Of a stretch of DNA of 16,600 bases, positions 1 through 8,154 are shown piece by piece. This stretch comes from Scybalocola_A sp900557175 (lineage in GTDB: Bacteria > Bacillota > Clostridia > Lachnospirales > Lachnospiraceae): contig CALADH010000077.1 of assembly GCA_937890745.1 (NCBI GenBank), positions 1 through 16,600 on the forward strand, read 5' to 3'. The first letter of the stretch is position 1. Each line of letters opens with the position of its first letter. Under the pieces are notes generated by a model. It saw only the letters and a list, made by a program, of their open reading frames with translations, was not told the origin of the DNA and did no database searches. Made by a program: the position numbers and the translations under genes.

Positions 1-48
1 GACGCGCGGCGTTCATAGAAAGGCGCAGCGTGTCACCAGAAATGATAT

Positions 49-114
49 GCCGCCCTATGCGCGTGAAATAATGGCAACAAAATTTCCAATATGCTAAGTC
101 GACAAACCTCAATT
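49..114 (-). repeat. Left copy of a 66-bp inverted repeat
   Basis: The reverse complement of this stretch matches 16535-16600 at 60 of 66 positions with no gap, so the two copies face each other across the whole gene block. The core is identical for 26 bases and contains a SalI-like GTCGAC. Read on the minus strand both copies are open in one frame, but four of the five differences within the frame change the amino acid, so I do not treat it as coding. Bases 1-48, just outside this copy, may belong to the same element, but the matching part of the other copy lies beyond the window. Its nature (dispersed intergenic repeat, MITE-like element or recombination site) is unknown. Confidence 0.85.
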
Positions 115-126
115 TACACCATTTAA

Positions 127-152
127 GGCGCGCAAAGTTTCCCTTGCGCGCC
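127..152 (-). terminator. GC-rich hairpin after the ABC transporter gene, possible terminator
   Basis: A perfect 9-bp stem (127-135 with 144-152, GGCGCGCAA/TTGCGCGCC) encloses an 8-base loop. It lies about 100 bases downstream of the ABC transporter stop codon. On the minus strand the stem is followed by TTAAAT only, a weak U-tract, so termination efficiency is uncertain. It sits 13 bases inside the left flanking repeat. The 97 bases between the hairpin and the transporter stop hold no recognisable gene or RNA. Confidence 0.45.
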
Positions 153-249
153 CCTTCAGTCCACGAATATTTTATCTTATATCTTAATGATATACTTTTT
201 CTGTGCTTAGTATTTCCTGAATCAAGCCACTGCTAAATCCGGCAGCTTT

Positions 250-1878
250 TTAATGTATCTTTCCATCCTCAATGACTATTGTCCGGTCATACAGCTCTGA
301 CAGGTTAATATCCTGCCTGTGAGATGTCGATATAATAAGTTTATCCATACCTCTAAAAATCCGTTCTAAATCTTTTGCTTTTTCAAGGTCAAGCCCTGAA
401 GTTGCCTCATCAACAAGCACTATTGGCGTATTTCTGTAAATAGTGCGGGCTGTTTCTATCCGCTGTTTTTCTCCGCCGGACAAATTTTCACCGGAATCCA
501 AAAGCACTGTCGAAAGACCTTTCGGAAGCTTGTCCACAAATGTTCTGAGGCCTGCCAAATCTACGGCTTTATTCAGACGTTCAAAATCAATCTTCTCCTT
601 ATCTTCAAAAAGTACAATATTTTGAAGAATCGTATCTCGAAAAAGCATCGGATGCTGGACAATCACAGAAATATTTTTAAAAAGTTCTGACCTGCCAAGT
701 GTTTTTATATCTGCACCGCCGATACGGATTGTGCCGCCGTCTGTTGTACATTCCCGTGTCAGAAGCTTTAAAAGCGTTGATTTTCCGGCGCCGCTGCCGC
801 CCCGAAGCAATACATGTTCTTTATTTTTAATCGTCAAATTCGTATCGTTAAAAATCGTTTTATCGCCATAAGCAAAACACATATGCTCAATATCAATAGA
901 CGCTTCGTCAATCGCCGTCGCACCATCATAGGTCTCTGTCGGAAAATTCAGTTCTTTAATCACATTGAGCTTAATATCCTTACATGATTTAATAAGACTG
1001 TAATCATTCATCACCATATACATCGGTGAAATAAGAATATTCATCAAAGACAAGGTTACAGGGAAATAAACTGCTTCCATCTGACCTCCAATCACAAGCA
1101 GTGCGCTTGCGAACATAAGCAGCATCTGCACAATCGCCGAAAAATAATTGACAAAGCTGTTCAGAATACTTGTCATAAACTCAAACTTTGCATGATATTT
1201 TTCATTCATTTTTGTGCGTTCATTAAAAAGCTTCATAAAATTTTTTAACGCATTGGATTTATAAATCACCGGATAGCCTCTTAAACCATCGTCTATTGCC
1301 TCATTATAACTTCCAAGCACATCCATATAAGTCTTATTATGTTTTGAAGCTTGAGCAGACAGCTTATTTGTCACGAGCACAGAAATCGCACCCGCCGCTA
1401 AAATCAGCACAGTAAACAATATGTTGATATTCATGGCATAAATTAAAGCAATGACAAAGGTTGTCATCTGCGTCACCATATCCGCAATCATCTCTACATA
1501 ATTTTTTTGCAGAAAACCGATATCATCATTAAAAAGTGACATATAATATGTTCTGTCCTTTTCCTTAAATGCTGCCGGCGACCTTGCAAGAATATTGTTC
1601 ATCAGCCCTGTCTTAACATCCATATTCCATTTACAGCACGCCTTTTTTCTAAAATAAAGGAAACCGTAGCGAATACCAAAACTTACAGCCGCATAAACAG
1701 CTAGCCAAACCACTGCTGCTGTAATTAAATCATGCTGTCCCTCCACCGCAATTTTTGAAACAAGCTCAATTAAATATGTAAATCCCAACGATACAACAAA
1801 AAATAGTGCTGAGAAAATAAAATACATCACAAAATTGAAATTCGTGTGAATAAGCTTCTTTCTGTCTGAAATTTTCAT
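250..1878 (-). CDS. ABC exporter half-transporter, fused permease and ATPase
   Basis: This is a 542-residue type IV (ABCB-like) exporter subunit with an N-terminal membrane domain (hydrophobic segments at roughly 15-40, 50-70, 130-170 and 240-290) and a C-terminal ATPase (about 327-540). The ATPase is intact: Walker A GGSGAGKST at 360-368, Q-loop Gln408, signature LSGGE at 466-470, Walker B LVDEAT with Asp490 and Glu491, and switch His520. Half-transporters work as dimers. No partner subunit is adjacent, so a homodimer is the simplest inference. The substrate cannot be told from the sequence; lipid, peptide and drug export are all compatible. The ATG start has GGAGG seven bases upstream. It follows a strong terminator and has its own promoter region, so it is probably monocistronic. 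Confidence 0.9.
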   Translation of the reverse strand: MKISDRKKLIHTNFNFVMYFIFSALFFVVSLGFTYLIELVSKIAVEGQHDLITAAVVWLAVYAAVSFGIRYGFLYFRKKACCKWNMDVKTGLMNNILARSPAAFKEKDRTYYMSLFNDDIGFLQKNYVEMIADMVTQMTTFVIALIYAMNINILFTVLILAAGAISVLVTNKLSAQASKHNKTYMDVLGSYNEAIDDGLRGYPVIYKSNALKNFMKLFNERTKMNEKYHAKFEFMTSILNSFVNYFSAIVQMLLMFASALLVIGGQMEAVYFPVTLSLMNILISPMYMVMNDYSLIKSCKDIKLNVIKELNFPTETYDGATAIDEASIDIEHMCFAYGDKTIFNDTNLTIKNKEHVLLRGGSGAGKSTLLKLLTRECTTDGGTIRIGGADIKTLGRSELFKNISVIVQHPMLFRDTILQNIVLFEDKEKIDFERLNKAVDLAGLRTFVDKLPKGLSTVLLDSGENLSGGEKQRIETARTIYRNTPIVLVDEATSGLDLEKAKDLERIFRGMDKLIISTSHRQDINLSELYDRTIVIEDGKIH

Positions 1879-2058
1879 GTCAACCCCTCCGTAAAACTAC
1901 ATTTCTTGGCTATGAATACACCATGCCTTATGACTTGTTCATAGATATGATTAAAAGGCTATCTTTTGATATATATCATAACACATACTATTATACAATG
2001 CAATATAGTGTTTTAAAAAATCAGCTTGAACAAAATCAACTTTGATTCATACAAAAAT
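1879..2058 (-). other. AT-rich leader and promoter region of the ABC transporter gene
   Basis: This 180-base gap between the pgm terminator and the transporter start holds no gene. It carries two overlapping promoter candidates (separate entry), a 12-bp perfect palindrome TGATATATATCA at 1967-1978, and a possible leader hairpin CTATGAA (1909-1915) with TTCATAG (1938-1944). A 5-bp inverted pair TATGA/TCATA lies at 1929-1943. These could be operator or leader structures, but short AT-rich palindromes arise easily by chance. Confidence 0.4.
1975..2017 (-). promoter_or_regulatory. Candidate overlapping sigma-A promoters for the ABC transporter
   Basis: Two overlapping arrangements fit. One has -35 TTGCAT (1998-2003) and -10 TATGAT (1975-1980) with a 17-base spacer. 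The other has -35 TTTAAA (2012-2017) and a perfect -10 TATAAT (1990-1995) with a 16-base spacer. Either gives a leader of about 90-110 bases. For the first arrangement, the palindrome at 1967-1978 would cover the -10 edge and start site, a typical repressor position. Confidence 0.5.
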
Positions 2059-2103
2059 CCCCCGCAGACATCTGTCAATCACAGTTTCCCATGTCTGCGG
2101 GGG
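2059..2103 (-). terminator. Strong intrinsic terminator after pgm
   Basis: A perfect 13-bp stem (2059-2071 with 2091-2103) includes five consecutive G-C pairs at its base and has a 19-base loop. On the minus strand the stem is followed by ATTTTTGT, a good U-tract. It begins seven bases past the phosphomutase stop codon. The plus-strand side also has a T-rich tail (GTTGTTTT), so some bidirectional function is possible. Confidence 0.92.
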
Positions 2104-2110
2104 CGTTGTT

Positions 2111-3844
2111 TTACATCATTTTGTCAATCATTTCAAGCACTGCATTGCCAAGCGCTGCAGATTTTGCATCGGCATCTTCAAGGGATGTGCCCTTAATACC
2201 GTAGTAGAACTTAATCTTCGGCTCTGTGCCGGACGGTCTGACGCAAAGCCATGCATCATCGTTCATGTCAAAATAAAGAACGTTGGAATTTGGAAGTCCT
2301 GTCGGCTTTACTTCGCCGGTCTTTAAGTCTGTGACTTCATCCTTCTTGTAATCTCTGAAAGAAAGTACTTCGTAACCGGCAATGGCTTTCGGCGGATTTT
2401 CCCGAAGCTTCGTCATAATTGCCTGAATCTTTGCAAGACCTTCGATGCCTGATAAGCCAATGGCTTTGACATCATCTTTATAATAACCGTAAGCTTCGTA
2501 CATATCCAGCATCGCATCCCAAAGTGTCTTGCCCTGTGTCTTATAATAGGCAGCGGCGTCGCAGAGTGCCATCGTTGCAACAATCGCATCTTTATCGCGG
2601 GCGTGTGTGCCGATCAGACAGCCGTAGCTTTCCTCAAAGCCGAAAAGATATGTACCTTTGCCGGACTGCTCAAAACCTAAAATCTGCTGACCGATATACT
2701 TAAAGCCTGTCAGACATTCAATCAGGCGCACGCCATAATGCTTTGCAATGGCGTCAGCCATGTTTGTCGTCACGATTGTCTTAATGAGGGCGCCGTCCTC
2801 AGGAAGCTTTCCGTCTTTTGCCTTTATCTGGCTGATTGTATATTCACCGAGAAGACAACCGGACATATTGCCTGTCAGTGCATGATATTCGCCTGTCTTA
2901 TCTTTCACATAAACGCCGAGACGGTCAGCATCCGGATCTGTTGCAAGCACTAAGTCCGCATTAATTTTCTTTGCCATCTCAAGTCCTAAAACAAAAGCCT
3001 CCTCCGACTCAGGGTTCGGGTAGCCAACTGTCGGGAACTCACCGTCAGGAAACTCCTGCTCAGGCACAACATAAACATTGTTAAAGCCGATTTCCTTTAA
3101 AATTCTTCTTGCCGGAATGTTGCCTGTACCGTGAAGCGGTGTGTAAACAATTTTAAGTTCATCGCCTACAGCCTGAATGGCATCGGCATGTCTGACCTGC
3201 TTCTTTAATTGTTCAATGTACTTATCGTCAATATCCTTACCAATGACAACATATGTGCCATTGGCAGCGGCCTCGTCTTTAGTCATCGTCAGCACTGTAT
3301 GATAATCTGTCACCGCCTTGACCTCATCCATAATGCCGGTATCATGCGGCGGCGTAATCTGAGCGCCGTCCTCCCAGTAAACCTTGTAGCCGTTGTATGC
3401 CGGAGGATTGTGGCTCGCCGTAATATTGATGCCCGCAATACAGCCAAGCTCACGAACGGCAAAAGATAATTCCGGCGTTGGTCTTAATGATTCAAAAATA
3501 TAAGCTGTAATGCCATTGGCAGCCAGTGTGCGCGCCGCCTCGTCGGCAAACTCCGGTGACATCCGTCGTGAATCGTAGGCGATGGCAACACCCTTTGCCT
3601 GACCGCCCTGCTTTTTAATATAATTTGCAAGTCCCTGCGTTGTCTTTCTGACAACATAAATATTCATACGGTTAGTCCCGGCGCCGATAATTCCACGAAG
3701 CCCCGCCGTACCAAATTCCAAGTCCGTATAAAAACGCTCCTTAATTTCATTTTCATCGTCTTTGATTGCCAAAAGCTCTGCCTTTGTCTTTTCATCAAAA
3801 TACGGATTTGACAGCCACTGTTCATACACTTCTCGGTAGTCCAT
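2111..3844 (-). CDS. pgm: Phosphoglucomutase/phosphomannomutase, alpha-D-phosphohexomutase family
   Basis: This 577-residue enzyme interconverts hexose 1- and 6-phosphates, supplying glucose-1-phosphate for nucleotide sugars and envelope polymers. It shows all four family signatures: phosphoserine loop TASHNP (Ser about 144), metal loop TDPDADR (about 305-311), sugar loop FEESYG, and phosphate-binding loop RPSGTEPK near the C terminus. The length fits the Firmicute PgcA/ManB group. I start it at the ATG ending at 3844, with AAGGGAGG eight bases upstream; a TTG one codon earlier is less likely. It ends at a strong terminator. The exact substrate preference (glucose or mannose) cannot be read from the sequence. 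Confidence 0.93.
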   Translation of the reverse strand: MDYREVYEQWLSNPYFDEKTKAELLAIKDDENEIKERFYTDLEFGTAGLRGIIGAGTNRMNIYVVRKTTQGLANYIKKQGGQAKGVAIAYDSRRMSPEFADEAARTLAANGITAYIFESLRPTPELSFAVRELGCIAGINITASHNPPAYNGYKVYWEDGAQITPPHDTGIMDEVKAVTDYHTVLTMTKDEAAANGTYVVIGKDIDDKYIEQLKKQVRHADAIQAVGDELKIVYTPLHGTGNIPARRILKEIGFNNVYVVPEQEFPDGEFPTVGYPNPESEEAFVLGLEMAKKINADLVLATDPDADRLGVYVKDKTGEYHALTGNMSGCLLGEYTISQIKAKDGKLPEDGALIKTIVTTNMADAIAKHYGVRLIECLTGFKYIGQQILGFEQSGKGTYLFGFEESYGCLIGTHARDKDAIVATMALCDAAAYYKTQGKTLWDAMLDMYEAYGYYKDDVKAIGLSGIEGLAKIQAIMTKLRENPPKAIAGYEVLSFRDYKKDEVTDLKTGEVKPTGLPNSNVLYFDMNDDAWLCVRPSGTEPKIKFYYGIKGTSLEDADAKSAALGNAVLEMIDKMM

Positions 3845-3879
3845 CAAATTTACCTCCCTTTTGTAAGTTTCTTAGCATT

Positions 3880-3908
3880 ATTATACACTATAATTGTTCG
3901 AAAATAAA
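3880..3908 (-). promoter_or_regulatory. Candidate pgm promoter
   Basis: A perfect -10 hexamer TATAAT (3880-3885) lies about 35 bases upstream of the pgm start codon in an AT-rich stretch. The matching -35 is poor (TTTATT at 3903-3908, 17-base spacer). No terminator separates pgm from the upstream cotS-like gene, so read-through from that gene is also possible. Confidence 0.4.
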
Positions 3909-3916
3909 TAGTTTAT

Positions 3917-4918
3917 TCAGTATATTATTCGACAAAATTCATCAAGAAAGCTGTTTTTTACGTCGATATCCTCAATACATTTTTTCAGCTTTTCTGTATT
4001 TTGACCGGACATCCAGCTTTTTCTTGAATTGTAATAATGATTGGCAATTTTCCAGAATTTTTCCGGATAAGAAAGTAAAAGATACAGATATTCTTTTTCC
4101 CGTCTGCTTATCGTCCGCTCTTTTTCGTAAGCTGTAAGCATCGCGCTGCCGAGCGCCAAATCCCAATGATGTTTCTCTAGAACTTTACGCATCATCTGAT
4201 ATAAATCCTGCATCAGTGTTCCCGGCACTGAACGCTCAAAGTTGACTGTCGCTGTCTCCTTTCCGTTAAAAAGCACATTATGATAGCTGTAATCACCGTG
4301 AATAAAGCTTCCGTCCCCGACAGCCTGCTCAAAAATTTCATCCGCAGCCTTTGCCTCATAAAGCACGCCGGTCCTTAATGCCTGCGTATAAAATATACTG
4401 TAATAATTCATATAAAGCACTTCAAATTCATTTTTAATCTTCTTTGACTGCACATAGTTCATAATTGTTTTCATTTCCCGGCTTCGCCGCGAAAAAAGTC
4501 GTCCGGCGCTTTTAGGCTTATATTTTTTAAGCCACTCACAATCAATATGAATATGTCCGGCCGCCCTGTGAAGCGCCGCCATATCGGAAACGGCGCGAAG
4601 AAGCTGTGTCTTATCCCTGACGTCACATTCCCGGCCGCCGTACCACTGCCGCATGACAAAATGACCGCCGAAGCCATCATCCGCCCATAACTGATGATCC
4701 GAAGTAAGCATCAGAGCGTCCACATTTTTATAGCCGCCTTCCCGGATGGCTTCTTTGAGCGACTTTTCATAAATAAGATGATTTTCCCCATACGGATACG
4801 CCTTTAATAGCTTCAAGCCATCATCCGTCACACAGACAAACCCTCCCCTTGTCCGATAACTGTCCGTGATTTTAAAAGGATACATGTCCGCAGCCGCCTT
4901 TATTTTTTCATCCAGCAA
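3917..4918 (-). CDS. CotS-family spore coat protein, kinase-like fold (TTG start)
   Basis: This protein of about 334 residues has the aminoglycoside-phosphotransferase/choline-kinase-like fold used by CotS and related spore-coat proteins. The catalytic-loop motif HGDYSYHN is present (Asp209 and Asn214 from the TTG start). It is followed by VNFERS and a DLYQMMRK segment typical of CotS proteins. The usual metal-binding Asp of the IIDF-type motif is Asn here (TVNFE), which may weaken or remove kinase activity. I choose the TTG at 4916-4918 because GGAGGG lies six bases upstream and the protein then begins where the family usually begins. A frame open back to 5029 would overlap asnA and lacks a clear ribosome site. 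It suggests a spore-forming host. A phosphotransferase with another small-molecule substrate is the alternative. Confidence 0.8.
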   Translation of the reverse strand: MLDEKIKAAADMYPFKITDSYRTRGGFVCVTDDGLKLLKAYPYGENHLIYEKSLKEAIREGGYKNVDALMLTSDHQLWADDGFGGHFVMRQWYGGRECDVRDKTQLLRAVSDMAALHRAAGHIHIDCEWLKKYKPKSAGRLFSRRSREMKTIMNYVQSKKIKNEFEVLYMNYYSIFYTQALRTGVLYEAKAADEIFEQAVGDGSFIHGDYSYHNVLFNGKETATVNFERSVPGTLMQDLYQMMRKVLEKHHWDLALGSAMLTAYEKERTISRREKEYLYLLLSYPEKFWKIANHYYNSRKSWMSGQNTEKLKKCIEDIDVKNSFLDEFCRIIY

Positions 4919-5009
4919 AAAAATCCCTCCAATCTTAAACCTCTGTCTAAGATATGAAGGGATTTTATATTTTATGACACAGGAAAATCCTATATCATCC
5001 TTATAGGAT
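4919..5009 (-). promoter_or_regulatory. asnA-cotS junction with three competing hairpins
   Basis: Three stems can form on the minus-strand RNA. H1 pairs 4987-4994 with 5002-5009 (8 bp) and straddles the asnA stop codon. H2 pairs 4960-4966 with 4984-4990 (7 bp). H3 pairs 4920-4928 with 4958-4966 (9 bp) and buries most of the GGAGGG ribosome site of the TTG start. H1 and H2 share bases, and so do H2 and H3. The arrangement could couple cotS translation to ribosomes finishing asnA. H1 followed by TTTT could also act as a weak terminator. This is inferred from base pairing only. Confidence 0.4.
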
Positions 5010-6011
5010 ATGGATACCGGCCGCCTCACACGTCTCTACCATCGTCTCCGGCCAGACTGACGCCTGAACCTCGCCGATATGGGCTTTTCTCAGGAAAAAC
5101 ATACATATTCGCGACTGTCCGATACCGCCGCCGACAGTGTATGGCAATTCACCGTTTAAAAGTGCGCTTTGAAACGGAAGCTGTGCCCGATCCATACAGC
5201 CTCTGATTTCCAGCTGTCGGAGCAGCGCATCCTCATCGACACGGATACCCATAGATGACAGTTCTAAAGCAATATCAAGCACCGGATAGTAAACTAAAAT
5301 ATCGCCGTTTAATTCCCAGTCATCATAATCCGGCGCGCGACCGTCATGAGGCTTTCCGCTGTCTAAGTTCCCGCCGATTTTCATAAGAAAGACAGCACCC
5401 TTTTCCTTTGTAATTAAAAGTTCTCTTTCCTTTGGCGTCTTATCCGGATACATATCCTCAAGCTGCTGCGTCGTCATAAAAAATATCTCATCAGGAAGTA
5501 TCGGATGGATGTAACCATACTTTTCTGACATAAACTTTTCGGTATAGCGCAGCGCGTCATAAACACGGCGCACAATATTTTTAAGCGTTGTCACATTACG
5601 CTCGCCTTTTGTGATAATTTTTTCCCAGTCCCACTGGTCCACATAAATCGAATGGATATTATCCGTATCTTCATCGCGGCGAATGGCGCTCATATCTGTG
5701 TAAAGCCCCTCACCCGGCAAAAAGCCGTAGCGTTTTAAGGCAAGACGTTTCCATTTTGCCAGTGAATGAACAATTTCAAAAGGCTTATCGTCCTGCTCTT
5801 TGACACCGAAGCTTACCGGACGCTCCACACCGTTTAGCGTATCATTAAGACCGCTCCCCGGTTCTACAAACAAAGGCGCTGAAACACGTGTCAGATTCAG
5901 CTGATTGGCCAGTTCCCTCTCAAAATAGTCTTTTACATATTTAATTGCAATTTCTGTCTCGCGGATGCCTAAATCCGTGACATACCCTTTAGGTATCATT
6001 AACTGGCTCAT
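5001..6011 (-). CDS. asnA: Aspartate-ammonia ligase (asparagine synthetase A)
   Basis: AsnA makes asparagine from aspartate, ammonia and ATP in the cytoplasm, using a class II aminoacyl-tRNA-synthetase-like catalytic fold. The 336-residue length matches the family, and the family's recognisable blocks are present: N-terminal ETE.AI..VK..FE, the RVSAPLFVEPGSGLND block near 45-60, the YTDMSAIRRDE block near 105-115, the DQWDWEK block near 126-132, and the C-terminal GGGIGQSRICMF block near 295-305. It starts at an ATG with GAGGGAG seven bases upstream and has its own consensus promoter. The leader is only about 30 bases, too short for an asparagine T-box. The gene is followed closely by the cotS-like gene, probably on the same transcript. 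Confidence 0.95.
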   Translation of the reverse strand: MSQLMIPKGYVTDLGIRETEIAIKYVKDYFERELANQLNLTRVSAPLFVEPGSGLNDTLNGVERPVSFGVKEQDDKPFEIVHSLAKWKRLALKRYGFLPGEGLYTDMSAIRRDEDTDNIHSIYVDQWDWEKIITKGERNVTTLKNIVRRVYDALRYTEKFMSEKYGYIHPILPDEIFFMTTQQLEDMYPDKTPKERELLITKEKGAVFLMKIGGNLDSGKPHDGRAPDYDDWELNGDILVYYPVLDIALELSSMGIRVDEDALLRQLEIRGCMDRAQLPFQSALLNGELPYTVGGGIGQSRICMFFLRKAHIGEVQASVWPETMVETCEAAGIHIL

Positions 6012-6047
6012 GCCATCACTCCCTCACGTTATCACTTTACTTTGCTA

Positions 6048-6076
6048 AGTCTACCACGCACCTGTTCTTTTGTCAA
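6048..6076 (-). promoter_or_regulatory. asnA sigma-A promoter
   Basis: A perfect -35 TTGACA (6071-6076) and a -10 TAGACT (6048-6053) are separated by 17 bases. The predicted transcription start is near 6041, giving a leader of about 30 bases. The promoter lies in the 117-base gap after the LtaS-like gene, where I could not find a convincing terminator. Confidence 0.75.
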
Positions 6077-6128
6077 CCCGGATTTCACTGAAAACGATTT
6101 TAACATACGGGCTCTTATATTTCGAACG

Positions 6129-8141
6129 CTAATTATTCCCGCTTCCGAAAAATACATTATCCCGTCCGCTTTTGTCAAACAAATGATTGTACTGAAGCGT
6201 TGCATAGTCATTTAAAAGACTGGCATACGGCGTCTCATCCCGCTCACCTGCCGGATACATCGTACCGTCGTTATCTATAATCACATTGGCTGTAATAACC
6301 GGCAGTGTCTCTCTGAGATTTGACAGCCACTGCTGATAACCCGTCATGGGCAGCCCTGCTTTTTCTAAAAGCAGCGTACTCAAATAGTTGGCGCTTATTT
6401 TATCAATCTGCTCATCTTCAATATCATAATTTGCCCACATCACAAACGGCACAAGATACCTGTTTTGCTGCTGCTCAAGCGGATACACCTTATTTGTATC
6501 ATAGATGGCATTAATCACATAATCGCCGGGCTGATGGTCGCCAAACATCAGCACAATCGTCGGCTCGTCATAGTCCTTAAAAAAATCCACAAGATTTTCA
6601 AAGGCTGTATCGGATTTCTTAATCAGCGATAAATACCTGTCCATATAGTCTTTATTGTAATCATTTTCGACGCCGAGAAGTTCGATTTCCTGATTAAAAT
6701 TTGAATATGTATCAAAATAACCGCCATGATTTTGCATTGTCACTGCAAATGTAAACAGCGGCGCTTCATCCTCATCTCTTTCGTATCTTCCGGTAATCAT
6801 ATCAACAAGCGACTCATCTGAGATGTACTCTCTCATGTAGGAAACATCATCATTAAGATAACAGTCGCCGGAACGCATATCTTCAAGAAAATAGGCTTCC
6901 TCAAAGCCCAAAAACGGATAAACGATATTTCTGTTCCATCCGCCCGCATGATACGGATGCAGCGCAATTGTGTGATAGCCGAGATTTTCGGATAATGACG
7001 ACGCAAAATTCGGCATTTCATCTTTAATATACTGCTGGTAGGCGATGCTTCCCGGCGGCAGAAAGGCCATCGTATCGCCTGTGAGAAATTCAAATTCTGA
7101 ATTTGCTGTATTTCCGCCAAGTACAGAGGCCACCATCTTTCCCGAAACACAATTATCAAGCTCACCGTTTAATGCCGAATGTACAAACGGCATATAGTCC
7201 TCATTTGTTTCAAAATCAGCAATGTCCGCCATATCTGAAAATGATTCGTTCATAATCACGACAATATTCGGATATTCCTCTTTTGTGTCCGCCGGCAGCG
7301 CCTGAAAATCGTGTGTCAGCGTCTCAACACTTTCGCTGCCGTAATTGTCCGGCACATCCTTCTTCAAATACTTAAGATTTGTGAGAAATGAAACTGTAAA
7401 GCCATTGTTTCTGTACATGACATTCGGCGTAAATAAAATGTCATCCATCGCAAAGGCACTGACAGCCATCGGCGTCTGCAAAAATGTCACATAAAAAAAG
7501 CAAAAGACAAACGAGGCAATGATTGCAATACTGCGCTTGGCAGACCATTTGATTTTGACATCTGTTCTTGAAGCAAGCACCGCTGTCAGAACAAAAATAC
7601 ATGTAATCATCACAACACGGCCATCCAGCGAAAATACATAATTGACCGTCACGCTCAGCGCCGTCGATACGGACAATAAATCCCACGGCACAACCGGCGT
7701 TCCCCTGAATGCAACAACATAATAATTAATTAAACCAATGACCATCATGGCAAGCGTGAGCACACTGAGCGCTGCGCTGCTTTTTCCAAAAATAAACAAC
7801 AGAATAATAAAAACAAGATAAAACAGGCATAGATTCAAAAGCTGAATCGGTGCTGTCATATCTGTCAGTGCTAAATGTGAATATCCCTCGAGCGCATAAA
7901 AGCATATGGCCGGAACCGCAGCCATAAAGATAATGCTTACTTTTCTGTTCATTTTAAAACCGAAGAACAGTGCTGCACATATGAGCGGCAAAAGTAAAAT
8001 CGTTACCGCATGATAAGGCCATTCAAAGCCTTCCAGCACAATGCTGACAACAAGTGCTGCCAAAAGCAGCACACTGACAATCACGCCGACCACCCTGCGC
8101 CATCGTTTTTGTGTCCATAAAGAACCTTCGATATTCTTCAT
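6129..8141 (-). CDS. LtaS-like phosphoglycerol transferase, membrane sulfatase-fold protein
   Basis: This 670-residue membrane protein has about seven hydrophobic segments in its first 225 residues and an extracellular alkaline-phosphatase/sulfatase-fold domain from about 290. The LtaS-type active site is recognisable: Glu299 in MNESF, a likely nucleophile Thr345 in GGNTANSEFEF, His395/His398 in the HPYHAGGW segment, and metal ligands Asp535-His536 in FGDHQ. Family members move phosphoglycerol (or related groups) from phosphatidylglycerol onto glycolipids, lipoteichoic acid or glycans; the precise acceptor is inferred. I use the ATG at 8139-8141 (AGAGGA just upstream, 13 bases after the plsC-like stop) rather than an earlier start that would overlap that gene. 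It is the last gene of the glycosyltransferase-acyltransferase operon. Confidence 0.88.
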   Translation of the reverse strand: MKNIEGSLWTQKRWRRVVGVIVSVLLLAALVVSIVLEGFEWPYHAVTILLLPLICAALFFGFKMNRKVSIIFMAAVPAICFYALEGYSHLALTDMTAPIQLLNLCLFYLVFIILLFIFGKSSAALSVLTLAMMVIGLINYYVVAFRGTPVVPWDLLSVSTALSVTVNYVFSLDGRVVMITCIFVLTAVLASRTDVKIKWSAKRSIAIIASFVFCFFYVTFLQTPMAVSAFAMDDILFTPNVMYRNNGFTVSFLTNLKYLKKDVPDNYGSESVETLTHDFQALPADTKEEYPNIVVIMNESFSDMADIADFETNEDYMPFVHSALNGELDNCVSGKMVASVLGGNTANSEFEFLTGDTMAFLPPGSIAYQQYIKDEMPNFASSLSENLGYHTIALHPYHAGGWNRNIVYPFLGFEEAYFLEDMRSGDCYLNDDVSYMREYISDESLVDMITGRYERDEDEAPLFTFAVTMQNHGGYFDTYSNFNQEIELLGVENDYNKDYMDRYLSLIKKSDTAFENLVDFFKDYDEPTIVLMFGDHQPGDYVINAIYDTNKVYPLEQQQNRYLVPFVMWANYDIEDEQIDKISANYLSTLLLEKAGLPMTGYQQWLSNLRETLPVITANVIIDNDGTMYPAGERDETPYASLLNDYATLQYNHLFDKSGRDNVFFGSGNN

Positions 8142-8154
8142 TTTTATCCTCTTT

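Noticed and set aside
49..114. The flanking repeat as a fragment of a protein-coding gene
   Set aside because: Both copies are open in one frame, but four of the five differences within that frame change the amino acid and there is no start codon with a ribosome site, so selection on a protein is not evident.
4919..5029. Longer 370-residue form of the CotS-like protein beginning inside asnA
   Set aside because: The extra 37 residues resemble no family sequence and lack a ribosome site, whereas the TTG at 4918 has an ideally spaced GGAGGG.
6012..6047. Asparagine T-box ahead of asnA
   Set aside because: The consensus promoter leaves a leader of only about 30 bases, with no specifier loop or antiterminator.
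6054..6128. Terminator between the LtaS-like gene and asnA
   Set aside because: Only a distant 4-bp CCCG/CGGG pairing is visible, with no clear U-tract, so I cannot support a terminator.
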